In this document: piece after piece, positions 35,164-43,095 of the stretch
How positions within the stretch are numbered: position 1 is the stretch's first letter
Layout of the letters: every line of letters begins with the position of its first letter
Assembly (NCBI GenBank): GCA_022825725.1
Contig: JAJDWE010000025.1
Location: 1-50,826 of the forward strand
Length of the DNA: 50,826 nucleotides
From: Gemmatimonadota bacterium
GTDB lineage: Bacteria > Gemmatimonadota > Gemmatimonadetes > Palauibacterales > Palauibacteraceae
Direction: 5' to 3'
The notes under the pieces: generated by a model
Databases searched by the model: none
What the model was told of the DNA's origin: nothing
What the model saw: only the letters and a program-made list of their open reading frames with translations
Made by a program: the position numbers and the translations under genes

Positions 35164-35237
35164 TCGGGGCGGCGAGATTTGAACTCGCGACCTCCTGAAC
35201 CCCATTCAGGCGCGCTACCGGGCTGCGCCACGCCCCG
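35164..35237 (-). tRNA. tRNA-Pro (anticodon GGG)
   Basis: Read on the minus strand, the 74 bases fold as a complete cloverleaf: acceptor CGGGGCG/CGCCCCG, D-arm GCGC...GCGC with loop AGCCCGGTA, anticodon stem CCTGA/TCAGG around the loop ATGGGGT (anticodon GGG, reading CCC), a five-base variable loop, and T-arm GCGAG/CTCGC with loop TTCAAAT. The discriminator base is A and CCA is not encoded. It lies 35 bp upstream of the DUF6580 gene on the same strand. Confidence 0.96.
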
Positions 35238-35342
35238 ATGTGGAGCGTGAAGCTAGTCGATCCCGTGATGCCGTCAAGCGGTTTGACGCGCTCTTGATGG
35301 GCGTCCGCATCCTCTCTTTGCACCTTCGATGCATACGCAATT

Positions 35343-35352
35343 AGTATATACT
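35343..35352. promoter_or_regulatory. AT-rich palindrome in the promoter of the first VapBC-type module
   Basis: AGTATATACT is a perfect 10-bp palindrome, 14 bp before the antitoxin ATG (35367) and just before its AGGAG site (35356-35360). Antitoxins of the ribbon-helix-helix class repress their own operons by binding short palindromes here, so it is a candidate operator. It may also overlap the -10 element. Confidence 0.45.
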
Positions 35353-35366
35353 CATAGGAGTAGATA

Positions 35367-35624
35367 ATGCTTCACAGGAGCGTTGCGGTGGCAAGCTACC
35401 GGTTGCAGGTGCTGATTCCAGGATCCCTTGAGAACCGCCTCCGGAAGGCGGCGAAGCGGGCGCAAACCTCGCAGGGCGCCTGGGTGCGCCGGGCGATAGA
35501 AGAGCGGCTCGATCGCGAGTCGGGAGGCGTGCCGCACGATCCACTCGCAGCAATGCAGGAACTAAACGCCCCCACCGCAGACATCGACGTGATGATCGCC
35601 GAGATCGAAGCCGGCCGATCGTGA
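35367..35624 (+). CDS. Antitoxin of a VapBC-type module (ribbon-helix-helix-like)
   Basis: The 85-residue protein begins with a strand and two helices (YRLQVLIPGSLENRLRKAAKRAQTSQGAWVRRAIEERLD, seen in overlapping parts) like CopG/ribbon-helix-helix antitoxins. It ends in a flexible acidic tail (DIDVMIAEIEAGRS) of the type that wraps the toxin. ATG 35367 has AGGAG six bases upstream. The stop overlaps the toxin start by four bases (GTGA), the usual coupling that keeps antitoxin in excess. It should neutralise the PIN toxin and repress the operon through the upstream palindrome. Confidence 0.85.
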   Translation: MLHRSVAVASYRLQVLIPGSLENRLRKAAKRAQTSQGAWVRRAIEERLDRESGGVPHDPLAAMQELNAPTADIDVMIAEIEAGRS

Positions 35625-36031
35625 AGGTCTTCGTGGACTCCAACATCCCGATGTACGTCGCGGGGGCAGACCACCCCCACCGGACCCCCTCCATCCAGTT
35701 CCTGAAGAACGCCGAGGCCGATGGACTCGAACTCTGCACGAGCACCGAGGTTCTGCAGGAGATTCTCTACCGCTTCTCCGGGATGGGCAGACGCGATGTG
35801 GGCGCCAGATTGTACGACTTGTTCGTCGCTCTCATGCCCGAGGTGTTCGATGTCACGCTGGCCGACACCGACCTGGCGAAGACGCTCCTTCTTTCCCACG
35901 AGGGGATATCGGCGCGGGACGCGGTACACGCGGGGGTCATGATCAATCGTGACGTCCAGATCATGGCGACCTTCGACCGCGGATTCGACGACCTAGACGG
36001 GATCACGCGGCTCGAGCCCGGACGCTTCTGA
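35621..36031 (+). CDS. vapC: PIN-domain ribonuclease toxin, VapC family
   Basis: The 136-residue protein starts at GTG 35621. It carries the PIN acidic residues in order: Asp6 in VFVDSNIPMY, Glu in STEVLQEILYRF, Asp in GISARDAVHAGVM, and Asp in IMATFDRGFDDL. These coordinate the metal for single-strand RNA cleavage; VapC toxins cut initiator tRNA or other stable RNAs. All key residues are present and the length is normal, so the module looks intact. The upstream antitoxin gene is translationally coupled. Confidence 0.9.
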   Translation: MKVFVDSNIPMYVAGADHPHRTPSIQFLKNAEADGLELCTSTEVLQEILYRFSGMGRRDVGARLYDLFVALMPEVFDVTLADTDLAKTLLLSHEGISARDAVHAGVMINRDVQIMATFDRGFDDLDGITRLEPGRF

Positions 36032-36086
36032 CAAACCGCTGAATCCGACCGCACCGTGCAAGTTTCCGCTGGCGTCCGCATGATCA

Positions 36087-36112
36087 TATCCATATATTAG
36101 GATTTATGGATA
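36087..36112. promoter_or_regulatory. Perfect inverted repeat overlapping the start codon of the ArsR/methyltransferase regulator
   Basis: TATCCATA (36087-36094) and TATGGATA (36105-36112) are exact reverse complements separated by 10 AT-rich bases. The right arm contains the ATG of the regulator (36106). ArsR-family repressors bind AT-rich inverted repeats of about this size near their own starts. The position predicts direct autoregulation that would also control ahcY downstream. Confidence 0.65.
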
Positions 36113-37083
36113 CGATTACCCTTCGGACACCCGCCCCGACGCGGGATCTTCTCTCCCGCTTCGAATCCCTCGGGGATGAGAACCGGCTGCGGATTCTCAC
36201 GCTTCTGGACCGGAACGAGTTCACGGTCTCGGAGTTGGTCTCGGTCCTGCAGCTCCCGCAGTCCACCGTCTCGCGCCACCTGCGGGTGCTCGCGGACGAC
36301 GGCTGGGTGCGCCGACGGCAGGAGGGGAAGACCCGGTACTACCGGATGGAAAGCGACCTCGAGCCGGAAGCGCGGGAGCTGTGGCGGCTGGCGGAGGGGA
36401 GTCTCACGGGCGCCCGCTGGATCGCGGACGACGCGGAGCGGGCCGAGAGCGTGCTCGCCGAGCGCCGGGATCGGGCCGCGGCCTTCTTCTCGGAGTCCGC
36501 CGCGGAATGGGACACCCTCCGGGATACGTTGTTCGGGCGCGACGCGCGTTTCGCGGTGCTGTTCGGCCTGCTCGATCGGGAGTGGGTCGTCGGGGACCTC
36601 GGCGCGGGCACGGGAACGCTCGCGAACATGGTCGCCCCCTTCGTGAAGCGGGTCATCGCGGTCGACCGTTCACCGGAAATGCTCGAAGCGGCAGCCGTCC
36701 GGCTGGGCGACTGCGGCAACGTCGATGTCCGCGAGGGGGAACTGGAATCGCTGCCCGTCGACGACGGGGAACTCGACCTCGCCGTGCTGATGCTCGTCCT
36801 CCACTTCGCGGTGGACCCCGGACGGGTGCTCGCAGAGGCCACGCGAGCGCTGGCCCCGGACGGAAGACTCATCGTTCTCGACATGCGCGCGCACGCGCGA
36901 GAGGAGTATCGCGAGACCATGGGCCACCTGTGGCCCGGATTCACGGAGGAACAGATGCGGGACTGGACGGGTCTCGCCGGCCTCGAAGCGTACCGTCACA
37001 TTCCGCTCGCTCCGGATCCCGAGGCGTCGGGACCGGCCCTCTTCGCGGCCACCGCCCGGAAAGCTGCCTGCAACGCTGGCTAG
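36106..37083 (+). CDS. ArsR-family regulator fused to a SAM-methyltransferase-like domain (SahR-like)
   Basis: The 325-residue protein has an N-terminal winged helix (about 15-85: LGDENRLRILTLLDRNEFTV, then LQLPQSTVSRHLRVLADDGW) with no ArsR metal-binding cysteines. From about residue 155 comes a Rossmann domain with motif I DLGAGTG (164-170), the acidic VDRS (about 187), and LAVLMLVLHFAVDPGRVLAEA. It lies 39 bp before ahcY on the same strand. This layout matches SahR regulators as I recall them from Proteobacteria, which sense S-adenosylhomocysteine and control the methionine cycle; the ligand here is inference. Few Shine-Dalgarno bases precede ATG 36106, which lies within a candidate operator. 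A real methyltransferase role cannot be excluded. Confidence 0.87.
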   Translation: MDTITLRTPAPTRDLLSRFESLGDENRLRILTLLDRNEFTVSELVSVLQLPQSTVSRHLRVLADDGWVRRRQEGKTRYYRMESDLEPEARELWRLAEGSLTGARWIADDAERAESVLAERRDRAAAFFSESAAEWDTLRDTLFGRDARFAVLFGLLDREWVVGDLGAGTGTLANMVAPFVKRVIAVDRSPEMLEAAAVRLGDCGNVDVREGELESLPVDDGELDLAVLMLVLHFAVDPGRVLAEATRALAPDGRLIVLDMRAHAREEYRETMGHLWPGFTEEQMRDWTGLAGLEAYRHIPLAPDPEASGPALFAATARKAACNAG

Positions 37084-37122
37084 AACCCCTTAACGCCGAC
37101 TGAATACCGAAGGAGATAGACG

Positions 37123-38616
37123 ATGGAAGGCGCCGTACTTCACGACATGACCGAGACCGCCGCCGGCACCGCGGCCGCCAGCCGCCCCGCGTTCAAGGTG
37201 GCCGACCTGAGCCTGGCGGAGTGGGGCCGCAAGGAGATCCGCCTCGCCGAGCACGAGATGCCCGGGCTGATGTCCGTGCGCGCGGAATACCGCGACGCGC
37301 AGCCGCTCGCGGGCCGGAAGGTGATGGGCTCGCTGCACATGACCGTGCAGACGGCGGTCCTCATCGAAACGCTGGCCGATCTGGGTGCCGACGTGCGCTG
37401 GGTCTCCTGCAACATCTTCTCGACCCAGGATCACGCGGCCGCGGCGGTCGCCGTGGGCCCGGACGGCACGCCGGAGGACCCGCGCGGGATCCCGGTCTTC
37501 GCCTGGAAGGGGGAGACGCTCGAGGAGTACTGGTGGTGCACGGAGCAGGCGCTCCTGTGGCCGGACGGCTCGGGCCCGGACCTCATCGTCGACGATGGTG
37601 GCGACGCGACGCTTCTCCTCCACCGCGGTCTCGAGTTCGAGCGGGCGGGACGGATCCCGGCCTTCGATCCCGAGACGGAGCCGGAGGAGTGGGGCGTCAT
37701 CCTCGAGACGCTGCGCAGAATCGCGGCGAAGGACCCCGGACGCTGGGAACGCACGGCGCCCGCCATCCAGGGGGTGTCGGAGGAGACGACGACCGGCGTC
37801 CACCGCCTGTACGAGATGGCGTCGGAGGGGACGCTTCTCTTCCCCGCCATCAACGTGAACGACTCGGTGACGAAGTCGAAGTTCGACAACATCTACGGCT
37901 GCCGTCACTCGGTCATCGACGGGCTGAACCGCGCCTCGGATGTGATGATCTCGGGCAAGACCGCGGTGGTGTGCGGCTACGGCGAGGTCGGCAAGGGGTG
38001 CGCACAGGCGCTCAAGGGACAGGGCGCACACGTCGTCGTCACGGAGATCGACCCGATCTGCGCGCTCCAGGCCGCGATGGAGGGCTTCCAGGTGCGCACC
38101 CTCGAGGACGTCGTCGAGACGGCGGACATCTTCATCACGGCGACGGGCAACCGGGACGTGATCACCTTCGCGCACATGGCGCGCATGAAGGACAAGGCGA
38201 TCGTCGGGAACATCGGCCACTTCGACAACGAGATCGACATGGCCGGGCTCGCGAAGGGCGGCGTGACGCGCAACAACATCAAACCCCAATACGACGAGTT
38301 CGTGTTCGAGGACGGGCACTCCGTGCTCATCCTCTCCGAGGGGCGCCTGCTCAACCTCGGCAACGCGACGGGGCATCCGAGCTTCGTGATGAGCGCGAGC
38401 TTCACGAACCAGGTGCTCGCGCAGATCGAACTCGCACGGAACCACGAGGCCTACGAGCGCCAGGTCTACATGCTCCCGAAGCACCTCGACGAGAAGGTCG
38501 CGCGGCTGCACCTCGACCACCTCGGCGCACGCCTGACGGAGCTGACGGAGACCCAGGCCGACTACATCGGCGTCTCGAAGGACGGACCCTTCAAGCCGGA
38601 CCACTACCGTTACTAG
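37123..38616 (+). CDS. ahcY: Adenosylhomocysteinase (S-adenosylhomocysteine hydrolase)
   Basis: The enzyme reversibly splits S-adenosylhomocysteine into adenosine and homocysteine, removing the inhibitory product of SAM-dependent methylations. The 497-residue protein has the family sequence throughout: [66 protein letters not shown] (in parts), the NAD-binding loop [34 protein letters not shown], and the conserved C-terminus [11 protein letters not shown] 37123 has AAGGAGAT in front. It should form an NAD-containing tetramer in the cytoplasm. The SahR-like regulator directly upstream probably controls it; the 39-bp gap is too short for an SAH riboswitch. Confidence 0.97.
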   Translation: MEGAVLHDMTETAAGTAAASRPAFKVADLSLAEWGRKEIRLAEHEMPGLMSVRAEYRDAQPLAGRKVMGSLHMTVQTAVLIETLADLGADVRWVSCNIFSTQDHAAAAVAVGPDGTPEDPRGIPVFAWKGETLEEYWWCTEQALLWPDGSGPDLIVDDGGDATLLLHRGLEFERAGRIPAFDPETEPEEWGVILETLRRIAAKDPGRWERTAPAIQGVSEETTTGVHRLYEMASEGTLLFPAINVNDSVTKSKFDNIYGCRHSVIDGLNRASDVMISGKTAVVCGYGEVGKGCAQALKGQGAHVVVTEIDPICALQAAMEGFQVRTLEDVVETADIFITATGNRDVITFAHMARMKDKAIVGNIGHFDNEIDMAGLAKGGVTRNNIKPQYDEFVFEDGHSVLILSEGRLLNLGNATGHPSFVMSASFTNQVLAQIELARNHEAYERQVYMLPKHLDEKVARLHLDHLGARLTELTETQADYIGVSKDGPFKPDHYRY

Positions 38617-38635
38617 CACGGAACGGAGCAGGAGA

Positions 38636-39466
38636 ATGTCCACAAGAGTGTCGACGACCGGTTTGCTTGGCTGCATCGCGTTGCTGGCGTTCGGAACCCC
38701 GGCGGGTCTTGCCGGCCAGGCGGACGAAGGCAATGCCGGAAACGGCGGTTTCTACCTGGGTCTGGCGTTTCCGCTCGGGCAGATGAGCGCGACGATGGAA
38801 AAATCGGTGGACAACACGGCGCCCAACACGCTGGTGCCGGAGCCCAGGCGCGGGCAGGTCTTCGAAGACGAGGTCTCCGGGGACTGCCTCTCCTACGGGG
38901 TCGGTGCGGTCGTCGGATACCGGCTGCCGTTCTCCGGTGGCGCCTATTTCCTGGATGCGGCCGCTGACGTGGCGAAGCACGGCGGCGACGTGGAGGCGCA
39001 GTTCGCGGGCGTGGGGGTGTCGCCGGAACGGAAGCAGCTCGGAGAGAGTTGGCCGGACCGGTGGACCCTCGGGAAGGAAACGAGCTACGGGATGACGCTG
39101 AGGCTCGGCGGCAGCCCGGGGGGCCTGCGAGCGCGGGGCATCAGCCTGCACGTCCTCGCCGGAGTCCGCTTCGCCGGCGCGCAGTTCACCAACTACTCCG
39201 ACGGTTGTTTCACGACCGACCCCTGCGATCCCTCGCAATTCGTGTCCGGTCAGGAGGACCGCGATATGGACTTCACGGTCTGGAAATCCGGGATCGGACT
39301 GGAAAAGACCTTGAGCGAGCGCGTCGCGTTCCGGATCGAGGCCAGCTATTCGATCTACGCCCGGGAAGAGTGGGTTACGGAGTTCGACGACGTGGTCGTC
39401 ACCGTCCGTTCGAGCATGAAGGCAAGCGAAGCGGGATTGACCGCAGGCTTGCTGCTGCGCCCCTGA
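38636..39466 (+). CDS. Outer-membrane beta-barrel-like protein of unknown function
   Basis: The 276-residue product has a Sec signal (TGLLGCIALLAFGTPAGLAGQ) and then alternating strands with barrel character (GGFYLGLAFPLGQM, YGVGAVVGYRLPF, YGMTLRLGG, ISLHVLAGVRFAGAQF, AFRIEASYSIYARE), ending in AGLTAGLLLRP. Two Cys in DGCFTTDPCDPS could form a loop disulphide. GGAG (38625-38628) supports ATG 38636. It begins 19 bp after ahcY and may be read with it, although no functional link is evident. I do not recognise a named family. Confidence 0.6.
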   Translation: MSTRVSTTGLLGCIALLAFGTPAGLAGQADEGNAGNGGFYLGLAFPLGQMSATMEKSVDNTAPNTLVPEPRRGQVFEDEVSGDCLSYGVGAVVGYRLPFSGGAYFLDAAADVAKHGGDVEAQFAGVGVSPERKQLGESWPDRWTLGKETSYGMTLRLGGSPGGLRARGISLHVLAGVRFAGAQFTNYSDGCFTTDPCDPSQFVSGQEDRDMDFTVWKSGIGLEKTLSERVAFRIEASYSIYAREEWVTEFDDVVVTVRSSMKASEAGLTAGLLLRP

Positions 39467-39530
39467 AGTTGGGCGCTGGTGGCGGAAAGTAACGCGTCAC
39501 TCGACCCCCTGAGTTGCGAGGATGCACGGA

Positions 39531-39551
39531 GGTGTGTAATCGTTACACACC
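39531..39551. promoter_or_regulatory. Perfect 9-bp inverted repeat, candidate operator of the second VapBC-type module
   Basis: GGTGTGTAA (39531-39539) and TTACACACC (39543-39551) are exact inverted copies around the 3-base spacer TCG. The repeat ends right before an in-frame ATG (39552), but a better ribosome site and start lie 30 bp downstream. It therefore sits in the leader, where antitoxin-toxin complexes usually bind to repress their operon. Confidence 0.65.
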
Positions 39552-39581
39552 ATGTCCCGACGCATCCCGGAGGAGAACGAC

Positions 39582-39815
39582 GTGGCTCGACGGGTCAACA
39601 TCATGATGGACGAGGACTCGTGGCGTGTGCTGCAAGGGCTCCCGCGCGGTACCCGCAGTCGCGCCGTCAACGAAGCCATCCGCGAGTGGTCGGGCGCTTC
39701 CAGGAAGCGGGACGCCTCCGCCCGGATGGACGCATTGCGAGCGCGGTTGCCCGCAGTCGAGACCGATCGAATCGTCCGGTGGATCCGTGAGGAGCGGGAG
39801 CAACGGCGGCCGTGA
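39582..39815 (+). CDS. Antitoxin of a VapBC-type module (ribbon-helix-helix-like)
   Basis: GTG 39582 is preferred because GGAGGAG (39569-39575) lies six bases upstream. The earlier ATG 39552 abuts the operator repeat and has no well-placed site; using it would add ten residues. The 77-residue product begins ARRVNIMMDEDSWRVLQGLPRGTRSRAVNEAIREW (seen in overlapping parts), a strand followed by helices as in CopG-like antitoxins. A charged helical tail follows (DRIVRWIREEREQRRP). The stop overlaps the toxin start by four bases. It should bind the PIN toxin and repress through the inverted repeat at 39531-39551. Confidence 0.8.
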   Translation: MARRVNIMMDEDSWRVLQGLPRGTRSRAVNEAIREWSGASRKRDASARMDALRARLPAVETDRIVRWIREEREQRRP

Positions 39816-40234
39816 TCGTCACGCCGGACGCGTCGGTTCTTCTCAAATGGGTTCTTCCGGGCGACGACGAGCAGGACACCGACGCGGCGCTCGCGCTGCG
39901 TGACGAGGCGGTGGCGGGAACCCTCGACCTGGTCGTTCCTCAACTCTGGATGTACGAGGTGGGAAACACACTGGCGAGGCGGTTCCCCGATGACGCCGAC
40001 GCGCTCCTGGCATCCCTGGCCGACTTCGGCCTGGCGGAAGCGCGGCTCGACTCAAACTGGAGAAGGCGCGCCGTGTCTCTGGCCGTAACGTACGGAGTCG
40101 CGTTCTACGACGCGGCGTACCACGCCGTGGCGCTCGGCCTTGGGGGCGTGTTCGTGACGGCGGACGAGCGATATGTGCGTCGCGCGTCGAGCGCCGGGGG
40201 CATCTCCTCGCTACGGCTCTGGCAAACCCGCTGA
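39812..40234 (+). CDS. vapC: PIN-domain ribonuclease toxin, VapC family
   Basis: The 140-residue protein starts at GTG 39812, overlapping its antitoxin. PIN residues appear in order: Asp6 in VTPDASVLLKWVLP, Glu in LWMYEVGNTLARR, Asp in FYDAAYHAVALGL and Asp in FVTADERYVRRA. These form the metal site for RNA cleavage, and nothing appears missing. It is followed, 22 bp on, by the convergent end of the Rieske oxygenase gene. It shares little sequence with the other two VapC-type toxins in the window, so these are separate acquisitions. Confidence 0.9.
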   Translation: MIVTPDASVLLKWVLPGDDEQDTDAALALRDEAVAGTLDLVVPQLWMYEVGNTLARRFPDDADALLASLADFGLAEARLDSNWRRRAVSLAVTYGVAFYDAAYHAVALGLGGVFVTADERYVRRASSAGGISSLRLWQTR

Positions 40235-40256
40235 GGGATACGCGAGTTCTTCGAAC

Positions 40257-41336
40257 CTACTCCGACGTGGGGGGAAAGAACTGTCGGTACCAGTCCCGCA
40301 GACGCATCACCGGGCCGTCGTCGCGGCAGAGCATCGGGGGGGCCGTGAAGCCTTTTTCTTCCCAGATGCGGACATCGTTGCGCCACTGGGAGACCCAGCC
40401 TCCGACCGCACCGCGGACCAGAAGCCGCGGGACGCTGCGCTCGGCGAACCAGTGAAAGACGACCTGCTGGTCGAGTGGTGAGATCGGCAGATAGGTCTGT
40501 ACGATCTCCACGACGCCCACCCTCGGCAACTCGATCGTCAGGTTCATGATGCTGCCGACTCCCGTGAACATGACTCGGGTCTTTGTCCGGGTACTTTCCA
40601 TGCGGCGGCCGCCGACGTTGAACACGGTCTCGACGAGGAGCGGCATGCGGTAGCTCCCCCGGGCAGCGTCGAAGTCCAGGCGCGACGTGTATTCGATTGC
40701 CGTGCGGGGAATCGGGAATCGCGTCCAGGGCACGGTCAGTCGGTTGTGGAGGTGTCCGAAGTGCGCAGAGTCGACCGCATTCTCGATAGGCTCGACGATG
40801 TGCATTCGGCTGCGGCCGGCGTCGTAATGTCCGCGAAAGACGAAGGTCCCGTCATCGACTCCCGGGATGCGGGGGACCGGGTACGGAACCTCTTCGCCCG
40901 CCTGCTGCGGAGCTCCGCCACTCCGGTGATACATGAAGATCTGCCCGTGCACCTCCTGTACGGGGAAACTCTCGGTCGCTACGCGGGTGGGCACGGTGTC
41001 GCTGTAGGGCACGTGGGCCGCTCGTCCGTCGCCCGTGAATTGCCAGCCGTGAAAAGGACACTCGATGCGATCCCTGCAGACGCGGCCGCCCGCGAGGTTC
41101 GCGCCCAGGTGAGGGCAGAACGCCGACATCGCGAATACTTCGTCCCCGGCCTCGCTGCGCCAGACGACCAGCGCGCGGCCCAGGCACTCCAGGTAGCGCA
41201 CTTCCCCCCGCCGCAGCGACTTCGAGCGGAGCAGCCGGTACCAGCCATCGGGATAGGGATGGGGATAGTTGGCAAGACGCAGATCGTCGGAGTATTGCGG
41301 CTCCCGGCGCTTCGAGCGGCGAGTCAGGAAGCTCAT
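40257..41336 (-). CDS. Rieske non-heme iron oxygenase (KshA / cholesterol 7-desaturase-like)
   Basis: The 359-residue protein has an N-terminal Rieske [2Fe-2S] domain with C74-P-H76 and C93-P-F-H96, and a catalytic domain with N186-x2-D189-x2-H192-x4-H197 (ENAVDSAHFGHLH) for mononuclear iron. The start YPDGWYRLLRSKSLRRGEVRYL resembles the DAF-36/Neverland and KshA branch, which oxidise steroids. Such enzymes use O2 and electrons from a separate reductase, which is not encoded nearby. It lies 19 bp downstream of a heme-binding toroid protein on the same strand, so the two probably act together on a lipid-like substrate; this is inference from context. Confidence 0.88.
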   Translation of the reverse strand: MSFLTRRSKRREPQYSDDLRLANYPHPYPDGWYRLLRSKSLRRGEVRYLECLGRALVVWRSEAGDEVFAMSAFCPHLGANLAGGRVCRDRIECPFHGWQFTGDGRAAHVPYSDTVPTRVATESFPVQEVHGQIFMYHRSGGAPQQAGEEVPYPVPRIPGVDDGTFVFRGHYDAGRSRMHIVEPIENAVDSAHFGHLHNRLTVPWTRFPIPRTAIEYTSRLDFDAARGSYRMPLLVETVFNVGGRRMESTRTKTRVMFTGVGSIMNLTIELPRVGVVEIVQTYLPISPLDQQVVFHWFAERSVPRLLVRGAVGGWVSQWRNDVRIWEEKGFTAPPMLCRDDGPVMRLRDWYRQFFPPTSE

Positions 41337-41355
41337 TGGCCGCCGACGCGGTTCC

Positions 41356-42492
41356 CTAGCGTTCCTCGGACGAGGGACTGGCCAGGGAACTCGTCACCGC
41401 GAGGGCCATCACCGGGTAGAGCGTCCCGGTATACGTGATGAAGTGCCACGTCTCCGTATTGAGGGACTTCGTCCACCAGCGGCCCGATTCTCTCTGGTTC
41501 CGCCTGAGCCACTCCACGCCTCGCTGCACGGCCGGGTCCGTCGCCGGCACCCCCGCGGACGACAGCACGACAACCGCCAGACCGGTCTGGTGGCCATCGC
41601 TCGCGGGATCGCCGAAGTCCGCCTCGGCTCGCAGGCGTTCCGCGCGGTTGCCCCGCCCCCATTCCTCGGGCTGAGCGAAAGAGCGAATCGACCATCCCCC
41701 GTCCGGGCGCTGACGGTCCAGGATCATCCTGACGAAGTCCCGCTTCCGGTCGGCGCTGATCACGCCCGGGAGATGTCGGTCCGCCCAGAGCAGTGCCACC
41801 CGGGCGTAGTCATGAGGAGGAGGGACCCGCTGCAGATACTCTCGCAGACTGGCCACCTGCCCCTGCAACTCGGGAGAGGCCGCCTGCTCGAGCCATCCCG
41901 GAGCCAGGCCCACACCCATGGCCGCAACGGTCGCGACCTGAAACGCGTCGGACTCGAACGGCGGCCACGTGTCCGGCGAGTGCCAGGCCCCGTCGTCGCG
42001 CTGAAGGCGAAACATGAGCTGAAGAGCCTGCTCGGTTTCGGGAGACAGCCGCTGCTCCACGTACGCATCCCAGGATGCGAGAGACGCGGCAAGGTGCACG
42101 ACTTCCGCGGGGTCCACTCCCTCCTGGAGCTCTTCGGGGTCCTTGGCGAGCCTGTCCTGGAGACGTTCTTCGAGAAAGGCCCGGAAGGCCGCATCGGGCT
42201 GACCCAGGCTCCCGGCGAGTTGCGGACGAAGGATCCCGTACCACCCCGTGGTGTGACACGAGACGCAACCGCGGTTGTTTACCCAGGCCTTGGCTCCACC
42301 CTCCAGATAGGCGACCGCCCGCTCGATGGACAGATTCTCCGCAACGGGTTCATCCCCCGACGCCGGCGGGATGGCGATCTCTCCGAAGTGATACTGGTGG
42401 AGGCGGTGGTCGGGCTCCTCCTGCGCGTGAAGCCCGGAGCCGAGAAGCGAGATTCCGACCGACAGTCCGATGGCGGCGTGCATGAGTTTCAT
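41356..42492 (-). CDS. Exported protein with one c-type heme motif and prenyltransferase/squalene-cyclase-like repeats
   Basis: ATG 42492 is chosen because it opens on a signal peptide (MKLMHAAIGLSVGISLLGSGLHAQ); the longer frame adds an unrelated leader. The 378-residue product has C76-V-S-C79-H80, a single heme c attachment site. It then has alpha/alpha-toroid repeats of the prenyltransferase/squalene-oxidase type: LQRDDGAWHSPDTWPPFESD, DRQRPDGGWSIRSF, NQRESGRWWTKSLNTETWHF. Only a few repeats are present, and the DxDD motif of squalene-hopene cyclases is absent, so cyclase activity is unlikely. A periplasmic redox protein that binds a lipid could pass electrons to, or work with, the Rieske oxygenase 19 bp downstream. 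Confidence 0.75.
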   Translation of the reverse strand: MKLMHAAIGLSVGISLLGSGLHAQEEPDHRLHQYHFGEIAIPPASGDEPVAENLSIERAVAYLEGGAKAWVNNRGCVSCHTTGWYGILRPQLAGSLGQPDAAFRAFLEERLQDRLAKDPEELQEGVDPAEVVHLAASLASWDAYVEQRLSPETEQALQLMFRLQRDDGAWHSPDTWPPFESDAFQVATVAAMGVGLAPGWLEQAASPELQGQVASLREYLQRVPPPHDYARVALLWADRHLPGVISADRKRDFVRMILDRQRPDGGWSIRSFAQPEEWGRGNRAERLRAEADFGDPASDGHQTGLAVVVLSSAGVPATDPAVQRGVEWLRRNQRESGRWWTKSLNTETWHFITYTGTLYPVMALAVTSSLASPSSEER

Positions 42493-42663
42493 GGCCGAGC
42501 GCAGTCCCAGGAGGTTCCCGTGTTGGGGCTGCATCCATCGTAAACGCCGGTTCGCCGCCATGTAAAGGCACGCGCGAGACCGGAGGCCGGCCGCGTGACG
42601 TCCCTCATCGCTTCGGCGCCATCGTCCCCGTCTCCCGGCGCTCGAACCGTTCCCGGAACGTGG

Positions 42664-43095
42664 CTAGCGGGGCGCCTCGATGCCGATCTCGGGTGCCGCG
42701 GCGGCGAAGTGGCGGACGTTCCAGGTGATGATCGTCGAGGCGCGGGCCTTCAGCGCGCATGCCGCGATGAGCATGTCGTACGTCTGCCCGCCGATCACTC
42801 TTCTTCGCTGCGCTCTGCGCAGCGTGCGCCAGGTCTCGGCCGCCGTAAGGTGTATGGTGGGAGTTTCGCCCCAGTTCGCCTCGAGCAGTGCGATGGCGTC
42901 CCCGGATCGCAGTCGATGAGGTCCTGGTAGCCGGGTGAGGACCGCATACGTCTCCGCCAGCGAATGAGCGGCAAGCACAAGCTCTTCGCCGGTGCCCTCG
43001 CGTCGCGCGAGTTCGGCACGGGTTCTCGCGTGGTGTTCGTGCCAGGAGCAGACGGTCGCGACCAAGGCGCTTGTGTCGCAGAGGTAACGGGTCAA
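42664..43095 (-). CDS. vapC: PIN-domain ribonuclease toxin, VapC family
   Basis: The 143-residue protein has a PIN domain: Asp7 in YLCDTSALVATV, Glu in AHSLAETYAVLTRLP, Asp in GGQTYDMLIAACAL, and a final ITWNVRHF where Asn replaces the frequent Asp. That replacement is common in this subgroup (WNxxHF). Translation starts at TTG 43095, overlapping the antitoxin stop by four bases (TTGA); no better start is in frame near the conserved strand. The weak start may hold toxin below antitoxin level. The toxin partners an AbrB-type antitoxin rather than a ribbon-helix-helix one. Confidence 0.88.
   Translation of the reverse strand: MTRYLCDTSALVATVCSWHEHHARTRAELARREGTGEELVLAAHSLAETYAVLTRLPGPHRLRSGDAIALLEANWGETPTIHLTAAETWRTLRRAQRRRVIGGQTYDMLIAACALKARASTIITWNVRHFAAAAPEIGIEAPR

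Noticed and set aside
37084-37122. SAH riboswitch in front of ahcY
   Set aside because: Only 39 bases separate ahcY from the regulator, with a plain ribosome site and no room for the pseudoknotted fold; control by the upstream regulator is the better explanation.
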